From positions 1 through 5,975 of the forward strand of contig NCJR01000138.1 of the NCBI GenBank assembly GCA_002282555.1: a stretch of DNA of 5,975 nt, read 5' to 3'. The position numbers were made by a program, and so were the translations under genes. Below, in pieces: positions 1-5,131 of the stretch. The notes below the pieces were generated by a model. That model ran no database searches. It saw only the letters and a program-made list of their open reading frames with translations, and was not told the DNA's origin. The DNA is from Rhodobacterales bacterium 34-62-10 (GTDB lineage: Bacteria > Pseudomonadota > Alphaproteobacteria > Rhodobacterales > Rhodobacteraceae). Numbering within the stretch: position 1 is the stretch's first letter; every line of letters begins with the position of its first letter.

Positions 1-996
1 CAGCGGATCACCGACCGTCAACGCCGCCGCATGCCGCGCCAGCCTATCGACGAATGCATCATGCACAGACCGTTCCACCAACAGCCGCGATCCGGCCACG
101 CAGACCTGCCCCGCATTGCGGAAAATCCCCATCGCCGACACTTTCGCCGCCTGTTCCAGATCAGGCGCATCGGCAAAGACCACGTTGGGCGATTTTCCCC
201 CAAGTTCCAGATAACACCGCTTCAGGTTTGACCGCGCCGCATATTCCAGCAACCGCCGCCCCGTGGCCCCCGATCCGGTAAAGACCATGACATCCACATC
301 CATCGACAGGGCCAGCGCCTCGCCCGTCACATGGCCATGCCCGGTGACGACGTTCAAAACCCCATCCGGCAAGCCGCAGTCCAGACAAATCTGCGCCAAA
401 CGCAGCAGCGACAAGGACGCGGTTTCCGCAGGCTTCAACACCACCGAATTGCCCGCCGCCAGCGCCGGGGCCAGCTTCCACGCCCCGATCATCAGCGGAA
501 AGTTCCACGGCACAATCGCTGCCACCACGCCCACAGGCACATGATGCACCAGCCCCAGCACATCCGGGGCCGTGGGCGCGATCTGCCCGTACACCTTGTC
601 AATCGCCTCGGCATAATAGCGAAACGTCCCCGCCGCTGATCCGGCCTCGGCCTTCAATGCCATGCCGATCTCGGTCCCGTTGTCGCGCACCCCCAGCACG
701 GTCAGATCAAGCGCCTCAGCCTCGATCCGGTCCGCGATCCGGTGCAACACCGCCTTGCGCGCAGCAGGCGTCAGCCGCGACCAACGCCCATCCTCGAACG
801 CGCGCCGCGCCGCCGCCACCGCGCGCCCCACATCAGCGGCATTGGCCGCGCCAATCGTGGTCAACCGCGCCCCATTGATGGGCGAAGTCACGTCAAGCGT
901 GCCGCCCTCAGCCTCCTGCCACGCGCCGTCAATACAAAGTCCCTGCGGCGGGACAGGAACGTGCCGAAGCGCGTCGATACGGGTCTGGTCGATCAT
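1..996 (-). CDS. PuuC-like NAD(P)-dependent aldehyde dehydrogenase (partial, C-terminus off the left edge)
   Basis: Read from an ATG at 996-994 down to base 1, 332 codons are open and the frame is still open at the edge; family members are about 490-500 aa, so roughly the last third is missing only because the window ends. Visible ALDH landmarks: the Rossmann-domain motif PWNFPLMIGAWKLAPA with Asn165, the cofactor lysine in VVLKPAE (Lys188), the glycine motif FTGSGATGR, the general-base glutamate in LELGGKSP (Glu264), and the catalytic cysteine in GQVCVAGSR (Cys299). The stretch YAEAIDKVYG and the general run resemble E. coli PuuC, which oxidises gamma-glutamyl-gamma-aminobutyraldehyde and other omega-aminoaldehydes; this comparison is from memory. 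A strong Shine-Dalgarno (AAGGGGGG, 1007-1000) precedes the start. The gene diverges from the IclR regulator. Inferred role: cytosolic oxidation of an amino- or glutamylamino-aldehyde to the acid. The ALDH superfamily call is secure; the substrate is not. Confidence 0.95.
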   Translation of the reverse strand, partial: MIDQTRIDALRHVPVPPQGLCIDGAWQEAEGGTLDVTSPINGARLTTIGAANAADVGRAVAAARRAFEDGRWSRLTPAARKAVLHRIADRIEAEALDLTVLGVRDNGTEIGMALKAEAGSAAGTFRYYAEAIDKVYGQIAPTAPDVLGLVHHVPVGVVAAIVPWNFPLMIGAWKLAPALAAGNSVVLKPAETASLSLLRLAQICLDCGLPDGVLNVVTGHGHVTGEALALSMDVDVMVFTGSGATGRRLLEYAARSNLKRCYLELGGKSPNVVFADAPDLEQAAKVSAMGIFRNAGQVCVAGSRLLVERSVHDAFVDRLARHAAALTVGDPL

Positions 997-1058
997 TGGC
1001 CCCCCTTGGCCTGTCTGGATGGGATCACAGCCGCCGCCACGATCAAATGTGTCGTCAC
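993..1058 (-). CDS. Possible 21-codon leader peptide overlapping the aldehyde dehydrogenase start
   Basis: A GTG codon at 1058-1056 is preceded by a good Shine-Dalgarno (AGGGAG, 1070-1065, spacing 6) and opens 21 sense codons beginning MTTHLIVAAAVIPSR. The stop TGA (995-993) shares an ATGA overlap with the aldehyde dehydrogenase ATG (996-994), the usual arrangement for translational coupling. The Shine-Dalgarno of the dehydrogenase lies inside the last codons of this ORF. The peptide is hydrophobic in its middle (LIVAAAVI) and shows no domain or codon run suggestive of attenuation. It could be a real leader peptide, a remnant of a lost upstream gene, or chance; the ribosome-binding site and the exact overlap are the only support. 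Confidence 0.4.
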   Translation of the reverse strand: MTTHLIVAAAVIPSRQAKGGQ

Positions 1059-1085
1059 GATGATCTCCCTGCGTTACACCCATTC

Positions 1086-1110
1086 GGTTCATTATGTGAA
1101 CCAATGGTTC
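1086..1110. promoter_or_regulatory. Probable IclR-type operator: three alternating GGTTC half-sites
   Basis: GGTTCA (1086-1091) and TGAACC (1097-1102) form a perfect 6-bp inverted repeat with a 5-bp spacer. The second arm is reused with GGTTC at 1106-1110 to form another perfect inverted repeat, GAACC-AAT-GGTTC (1098-1110). The two outer, same-orientation half-sites start 20 bp apart, about two helical turns. GTTC/GAAC half-sites and a palindrome plus an extra direct repeat are known for IclR-family regulators such as PcaU of Acinetobacter. The site lies between the divergent aldehyde dehydrogenase and the IclR gene, so it is the best candidate for the binding site of the regulator encoded next to it. 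Confidence 0.6.
1091..1096 (-). promoter_or_regulatory. Tentative -10 element for the aldehyde dehydrogenase transcript
   Basis: On the minus strand these bases read CATAAT, a 5/6 match to the TATAAT consensus, placed inside the first operator palindrome. Transcription from it would begin near 1084, about 14 bases before the Shine-Dalgarno of the leader ORF. No convincing -35 hexamer is found at 16-18 bp spacing, so the promoter would need an activator or is miscalled. If correct, regulator binding at the GGTTC sites would directly cover the promoter. Confidence 0.25.
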
Positions 1111-1119
1111 TAAAACAGA

Positions 1120-1146
1120 TTGACAGACGGCCTGCATTTCTGTCAA
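1120..1146. promoter_or_regulatory. Second inverted repeat, TTGACAG-N13-CTGTCAA
   Basis: Two perfect 7-bp arms (1120-1126 and 1140-1146) start 20 bp apart, which places them on the same DNA face. The repeat lies between the GGTTC operator and the IclR start, about 75 bp before the ATG. It may bind a second regulator or a second dimer of the IclR protein. Each arm resembles a -35 hexamer (TTGACA) on one strand, but no good -10 follows at 16-18 bp on either strand. Confidence 0.4.
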
Positions 1147-1221
1147 CAAGTTTAAGCAACGCCCCGCATCCTCTGGCGCGGTCGCGAAAGGAACGCAGAT
1201 ACCACCGGAGCAGCGCCACCC

Positions 1222-2007
1222 ATGGGAACCGTAGACAAGGCCTTGTCATTGCTGGATCATTTCAGCCGCGCCCAGCCCGAGATCGGGCTCAGCGACATGG
1301 CGCGCCGGTCCGGTCTGAACAAGGCCACGACCTTCCGCCTGCTCGCTGCATTGCAGGCACAGGGATTCGTCGAACAGATCGGTTCGGGCCGCGAATACCG
1401 CCTCGGCCCCGCCGTCCTGCGCCTCGCCGCGCTGCGCGAGGCGGCGGTGCCCCTGCGCGATATGGCCGCGACAGCCTTGCAATCCCTCTCTGACGCGACG
1501 GGCGAGACAGCCCATCTGTCGCTCCTGCAGGGTGACCGGCTCAGCATGCTCAGCTATGTCTACAGCCACCGCCACGGCACCCGCGTCATGATGGAGGATG
1601 CCCAGATCCTCGCCTTCCACGCCACCAGTTCGGGCCTCGCAGTTCTGGCCTTCTGCCCGCCCGACATGATCGACCGCGTCCTGCAAGCCCCGCTCGAAAA
1701 ACGCACCGAAGACACGCTCACCGATCCTGCCGCGATCCGCGCCGCACTCGACAACGTGCATCGCAGCGGCATCGCGGAATCCGTGGGCGGCTTCGAAAAG
1801 GATGTCCATTCCCACGCCATGCCCTTGTTCGACGCGCAGACCCGCGTGATCGGGGCCATGGCCGTCGCCGCACCCGTGGCGCGGATGACACCCGACCTCA
1901 AGGCGCTGATCCGCCGCGAACTCCGCCACCACGCCACCGACCTCACCCGCGCGCTGGGCGGTTTCTGCCCCGACAATTTTCCCGTCAACAGGGACCTCAA
2001 GGATTGA
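1222..2007 (+). CDS. IclR-family transcriptional regulator
   Basis: The 261-residue protein has the usual IclR length and two-part layout. An N-terminal winged helix-turn-helix covers roughly residues 3-65, with the HTH at about 21-44 (IGLSDMARRSGLNKATTFRL) followed by the wing residues GREYRLG. A GAF-like effector-binding domain covers about 75-250, including GETAHLSLLQGDRL, the FHATSSGLAVLAF segment typical of the family, and a C-terminal AVAAPVARMTPD stretch. The ATG at 1222 is preceded by GGAG (1207-1210, spacing 11); an in-frame TAA at 1153-1155 limits any upstream extension and no better start lies between. The gene is divergent from the aldehyde dehydrogenase and 28 bp ahead of the aminotransferase. 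It is inferred to sense a pathway substrate or intermediate and to control the shared regulatory region, including its own transcription. Whether it acts as activator or repressor cannot be told. Confidence 0.95.
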   Translation: MGTVDKALSLLDHFSRAQPEIGLSDMARRSGLNKATTFRLLAALQAQGFVEQIGSGREYRLGPAVLRLAALREAAVPLRDMAATALQSLSDATGETAHLSLLQGDRLSMLSYVYSHRHGTRVMMEDAQILAFHATSSGLAVLAFCPPDMIDRVLQAPLEKRTEDTLTDPAAIRAALDNVHRSGIAESVGGFEKDVHSHAMPLFDAQTRVIGAMAVAAPVARMTPDLKALIRRELRHHATDLTRALGGFCPDNFPVNRDLKD

Positions 2008-2035
2008 TCCGCAGGCCCCCTCGAAAGGATACCCG

Positions 2036-3388
2036 ATGAAAGACAGCAATTTCCTCAAGGAACACAACGCCCGCTCCATGTGGCACCCGATGGCCCATCC
2101 CGCCGACAGCCTCGCCAATCCGCCCACCATCGTGACCTCGGCCCAAGGCGTGCGGATCACCGATATCGACGGGCATGAGGTGGTGGATGCCGTGGGCGGC
2201 CTGTGGAACGTGAACCTCGGCTTCTCCTGCGCCCCGATCAAGGCCGCCATCGCCGCCCAACTCGACCGGCTTCCCTATTACTCGACCTTCCGGGGCACCT
2301 CGAACGACGCCGTGATTGAACTGTCCGAAGAATTGCGCCGCTTCTTCGCCCCTGACGGGCTGACCCGCGCCTTCTATACCTCCGGTGGCTCGGACTCGGT
2401 CGAAACCGCCCTGCGACTGGCGCGCCAATATCACAAGATCAAGGGGCAGGGGCAGCGCAGCAAATTCCTCAGCCTCAAGAAAGGCTATCACGGCACCCAT
2501 TTCGGCGGCGCCTCCGTCAACGGCAACGCCAATTTCCGCACCGCCTACGAGCCGCTTCTGGCCGGATGCCACCACATCCCCGCGCCCTATACCTATCGCA
2601 ACCCCTTCAACGAATCCGACCCCGCCAAACTCGCGCAGCTTTGCCTCGCCGCACTCGAGGATGAGATTGCCTTTCAAGGCGCGAACACCATCGCCGCCTT
2701 CATCATGGAGCCTGTCCTGGGCGCAGGCGGCGTGATCCCGCCGCACGCAAGCTTCATGCCCGGCCTGCGCGAGATTTGCACCCGCCACGGCATCCTTCTG
2801 ATCGCGGATGAGGTGATCACCGCCTTTGGCCGCACCGGAAGCTGGTCCGGCAGCCGTCACTGGGGCGTGCAGCCCGATTTCATGTGCACCGCCAAGGCCA
2901 TCACCAACGGCTATTTCCCCTTCGGGGCCGTGATGATCGCAGAAGAGGTGGCGCAGGTTTTTGAGACCGACAAGACAGGCGCCGCCGCCATCGGCCATGG
3001 CTACACCTATTCGGGCCACCCGGTCGGGGCGGCCGCAGCCCTCGCCTGCCTTGCCGAAACCGAACGGCTGAACGTCCCTGAGAATGCCGCCGCGCGGGGC
3101 ACGCAACTCTTCCACGGCCTGCAAGCCCTCGCGGAAAAATACGACCTCATCGGCGATGTGCGCGGCGGTCATGGCCTGATGTGCGCGCTGGAACTGGTCA
3201 GCGACCGCAGCCGCAAAACCCCCATCGACAAGAAAACCATCGGCAAGGTGCAGGAAATCGCCTATCGCGCCGGCGCCATGGTCCGCGTCTCGGGTCCCAA
3301 CATCATCATGTCGCCGCCCCTGATCCTGACAGCGGATGACGTGCAGATCATCCTCTCCGCCCTGAACGAAGGTTTCGCCGCTCTCTGA
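2036..3388 (+). CDS. Class III PLP-dependent omega-aminotransferase (omega-amino acid/diamine:pyruvate type)
   Basis: A full-length 450-aa fold-type I aminotransferase. Visible landmarks: GLWNVNLG around Trp57; the PLP phosphate-binding loop TSGGSDS (Ser116-Ser119 region); GYHG with Tyr151, which stacks on the cofactor ring; Glu225 in IMEPVLGAGG; Asp258 in ADEV, which binds the pyridine nitrogen; the Schiff-base lysine Lys287 in AKAITNGYFP; GYTYSGHP; and Arg417 in MVRVSGPN, at the place of the flipping arginine that binds substrate carboxylates in omega-transaminases. Family members move the terminal amino group of beta-alanine, GABA, putrescine or similar amines to pyruvate, in the cytosol. 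A good Shine-Dalgarno (AAAGGA, 2024-2029, spacing 6) supports the start. It follows the IclR gene by 28 bp, so co-transcription is likely, and it ends just before an intrinsic terminator. The family is certain; the amino donor is unknown, though the neighbours favour an omega-amino acid or aminoaldehyde-derived amine. Confidence 0.95.
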   Translation: MKDSNFLKEHNARSMWHPMAHPADSLANPPTIVTSAQGVRITDIDGHEVVDAVGGLWNVNLGFSCAPIKAAIAAQLDRLPYYSTFRGTSNDAVIELSEELRRFFAPDGLTRAFYTSGGSDSVETALRLARQYHKIKGQGQRSKFLSLKKGYHGTHFGGASVNGNANFRTAYEPLLAGCHHIPAPYTYRNPFNESDPAKLAQLCLAALEDEIAFQGANTIAAFIMEPVLGAGGVIPPHASFMPGLREICTRHGILLIADEVITAFGRTGSWSGSRHWGVQPDFMCTAKAITNGYFPFGAVMIAEEVAQVFETDKTGAAAIGHGYTYSGHPVGAAAALACLAETERLNVPENAAARGTQLFHGLQALAEKYDLIGDVRGGHGLMCALELVSDRSRKTPIDKKTIGKVQEIAYRAGAMVRVSGPNIIMSPPLILTADDVQIILSALNEGFAAL

Positions 3389-3397
3389 CCCCGAACG

Positions 3398-3430
3398 CAG
3401 GGGGCGTGGCACGGCCCCCTGTTTCTTCTT
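3398..3430 (+). terminator. Rho-independent terminator after the aminotransferase
   Basis: A perfect 8-bp stem, CAGGGGGC (3398-3405) with GCCCCCTG (3414-3421), closes an 8-base loop and is followed by TTTCTTCTT (3422-3430). It starts 9 bases after the aminotransferase stop. The opposite strand has no T-tract after the stem, so it works mainly for the plus-strand IclR-aminotransferase transcript. Confidence 0.85.
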
Positions 3431-3467
3431 GCTGCAAATATCCATCCCGCAACAGCACAGCAAAGAC

Positions 3468-3484
3468 CCCGCTCAGACAGCGGG
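3468..3484 (-). terminator. Weak hairpin at the end of the P450-GS-ferredoxin operon
   Basis: On the minus strand CCCGCT and AGCGGG form a 6-bp stem with a 5-base loop that spans the ferredoxin stop codon; only a short mixed T-run (GTCTTTG) follows. It is a possible but poor terminator for the leftward operon. The strong GC stem at 3398-3421 further downstream may help block the convergent transcript. Confidence 0.3.
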
Positions 3485-3787
3485 CACGATCAGCACAAGC
3501 CCATCCAGATCGTCCCGCGCCCTGATCTGGCAGGACAGCCGCGAATTCGCACCCCGCGCCGCCTCGACCGTGTCCAGCATCGCATCCTCGAACTCACCCG
3601 GCCCGCCCACACGCGCGGCCCAGTCCTCGGCCACCTGCACATGGCAGGTCGCACAACTCAGGTTGCCCCCGCATTCGCCCACGACACCCGGCACATTGTG
3701 CGCCACTGCCGCCTCCATCAGCGACAGCCCCGCCGCCACCTCCGCCGAAACCCGCGCGCCATCCGGCAAAATCCATGTCACCTTCAT
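3473..3787 (-). CDS. [2Fe-2S] ferredoxin, putidaredoxin type (P450 electron donor)
   Basis: This 104-aa protein carries one electron at a time on a [2Fe-2S] cluster. The ligands are Cys39, Cys45 and Cys48 in GECGGNLSCATCHVQV and Cys86 in NSRLSCQI, the C-x5-C-x2-C...C pattern of putidaredoxin/adrenodoxin-type ferredoxins with the same residue numbers as putidaredoxin. The flanks (EDAMLD, NSRLSCQI, LDGLVL) also match that family. It ends at Val104 and lacks the C-terminal tryptophan important in putidaredoxin. The ATG at 3787-3785 is chosen because GAGGGG lies just ahead, the N-terminus MKVTWILPDG begins the ferredoxin fold directly, and it sits 10 bp after the GS-like stop; an upstream in-frame start at 3835 would overlap the GS-like gene by 38 bp with no homology. 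Being last in the operon with the P450, it is very likely the redox partner of that enzyme. No reductase gene is in the window. Confidence 0.95.
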   Translation of the reverse strand: MKVTWILPDGARVSAEVAAGLSLMEAAVAHNVPGVVGECGGNLSCATCHVQVAEDWAARVGGPGEFEDAMLDTVEAARGANSRLSCQIRARDDLDGLVLIVPAV

Positions 3788-3797
3788 GGCCAACCCC

Positions 3798-5087
3798 TCA
3801 CACGAACCAGATATAGAAGTCGCGCAACGCGTCACCTTCCAGATCGCGGGTCTTCTCGGCCTCCTGCTCTTTCATGAAGACGTGGTTCTCCACCAGCATA
3901 TCGCCCACCGCCTCCGACAGCGCCCGATCCGCCTTCAGATCGGCCACAGCCCCTTCAAGGGTCAGCGCGGTCGTCTCCGCCGCATCCCATGTCTCGAACC
4001 CATCCCCGGTCTCCATCGCAGGCAGATCATAACCACCCGCGAACCCCAACCGCGCGGCCTGCAACACAGCCGCCACCGCCACGTAAGGGTTGGATGACGC
4101 ATCCGCCATCCGATGCTCCAGCCGCGCCTTGGCCCCGCCTTCGCTGGAAATCCGCGTGGTCACGTTGCGATGATCCCCGCCCCAATTGCCCAGATGCCCC
4201 GACAGGCTGCCGGGTTTCAACCGCTGATAGGAATTGGCCGTCGGTGCCACCAACCCCGCCAACCCCTTGTGATGCCGCATCAGGCCCGCCACGCAACCGC
4301 GTGCCAGCGCGTTCATATGCGCAGGCCCGCCCTTGGGACCGTCCGACAGGGCATTGCCCCCGGCCTCATCCAGAAACGAGAAGTTGATATGCATCCCAGA
4401 CCCGCCCGCCGTGGCAATGGGCTTGGGCATGAAGGTCAGCACCACACCGTGGTCCAGCGCAATCTCGCGCGCCATCAGGCGGAACAGCACGATATCATCC
4501 ACCGCCTTGACCGCATCGTCAAAGGTCAGCGTATATTCAAACTGCGGGCTGTCATATTCGGATGTGATCAGGTCCAGCCGGAACCCCAATTCATCCGCCT
4601 TCTCCCAGATCGCATCATTGAACCGCAAGGGATCGGTGAACGGCCCCGTGCCATAGACATGCGCGCCCGGCGTGTCGTAGGGGCGCAAGCGGCCCTGATC
4701 GTCGGCGACCATGGCAAAGGCTTCCAATTCGATCCCCACCTTGGGCGTCAGACCCAGCTTGCCCCACTCCGCCACCGCCCGTTTCAAGGCGCCGCGCCCG
4801 CACATCGGCAGCGGCACCCCGTCGGTGTCATAAAGATCGCCCACCACGATCTTGGTCGCCCGGTCCCAACTGTCGCGAATCTCGTCCCCGCGCCAGTGCA
4901 ACGCCATGTCGGGCAAGCCCTCCATCATCATCGATCCCGGCGCGTTCAACAGGTCCTTGTCGTAATGCACCCCGAAATTCGAGCGGCAAAACCTTGTATA
5001 CCCATCACCGATCTTCGATCCGGGCAGGTATTTGCCCCGCATGATCGACAGATGGTCACAAAAAAGCGCACGCAGGCGGGTGTTCAT
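3798..5087 (-). CDS. Glutamine synthetase-like gamma-glutamylamide ligase (PuuA/IpuC-like)
   Basis: The 429-aa protein belongs to the GS superfamily, which joins the glutamate gamma-carboxyl to ammonia or an amine using ATP. Landmarks: a short beta-grasp N-terminus (FCDHLSIMRGKYLP, Asp11); metal ligands Glu120/Glu122 in GIELEAF; Glu177 and Glu184 in SEYDSPQFEYTL; His233 in GSGMHINF; NSYQRLKPGS (Asn285-Ser294); NVTTRI (Arg312); and LEHRMADASSNPY (323-335, with Glu324 and Arg326). The flap of true GSI enzymes, where PGYEAP holds the ammonia-site glutamate, reads PGSLSGH here, as expected for an enzyme using an amine other than ammonia. The start at 5087 has AGGGAGAG (5102-5095) ahead; an in-frame start at 5120 has no such site. 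It lies 44 bp after the P450 and 10 bp before the ferredoxin, so one transcript is likely. The superfamily is certain; the amine substrate is inferred only from context. Confidence 0.93.
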   Translation of the reverse strand: MNTRLRALFCDHLSIMRGKYLPGSKIGDGYTRFCRSNFGVHYDKDLLNAPGSMMMEGLPDMALHWRGDEIRDSWDRATKIVVGDLYDTDGVPLPMCGRGALKRAVAEWGKLGLTPKVGIELEAFAMVADDQGRLRPYDTPGAHVYGTGPFTDPLRFNDAIWEKADELGFRLDLITSEYDSPQFEYTLTFDDAVKAVDDIVLFRLMAREIALDHGVVLTFMPKPIATAGGSGMHINFSFLDEAGGNALSDGPKGGPAHMNALARGCVAGLMRHHKGLAGLVAPTANSYQRLKPGSLSGHLGNWGGDHRNVTTRISSEGGAKARLEHRMADASSNPYVAVAAVLQAARLGFAGGYDLPAMETGDGFETWDAAETTALTLEGAVADLKADRALSEAVGDMLVENHVFMKEQEAEKTRDLEGDALRDFYIWFV

Positions 5088-5131
5088 TCCATATCTCTCC
5101 CTGAAACGTGGTTGACCCACGCGTTATCTGG

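Noticed and set aside
1041..1065. GATCA...TGATC inverted repeat and a CACGAT direct repeat in the dehydrogenase leader
   Set aside because: The arms are only 5-6 bp with long spacers, expected by chance, and the stretch is inside the possible leader ORF.
1120..1148. TTGACA as the -35 of an IclR promoter
   Set aside because: At 17-bp spacing the next hexamer is TCAACA, a poor -10; neighbouring spacings are no better.
1246..2250. 334-codon open frame on the minus strand opposite the IclR gene
   Set aside because: The plus strand encodes a complete IclR protein with HTH and effector domain; the antisense frame shows no family features.
1997..3463. 488-codon open frame on the minus strand across the whole aminotransferase
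   Set aside because: It is a shadow of high-GC codon use opposite a clear class III aminotransferase; its product is Gly/Asp/Arg-rich with no recognisable motif and it has no good ribosome-binding site.
3788..3835. Upstream in-frame start that would make the ferredoxin 120 aa
   Set aside because: The extra 16 residues overlap the GS-like gene, have no ferredoxin character, and the start at 3787 has its own Shine-Dalgarno.
3995..4030. YDLP sequence in the GS-like protein resembling the GSI adenylylation site NLYDLPPEE
   Set aside because: The surrounding residues (GGYDLPAMETGDG) match the loop of GS-like amide synthetases rather than the adenylylation loop, so regulation by adenylylation is not claimed.
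5088..5120. Upstream in-frame start for the GS-like protein (440 aa)
   Set aside because: The start at 5087 has AGGGAGAG at suitable spacing, and the additional 11 residues lie over that site.
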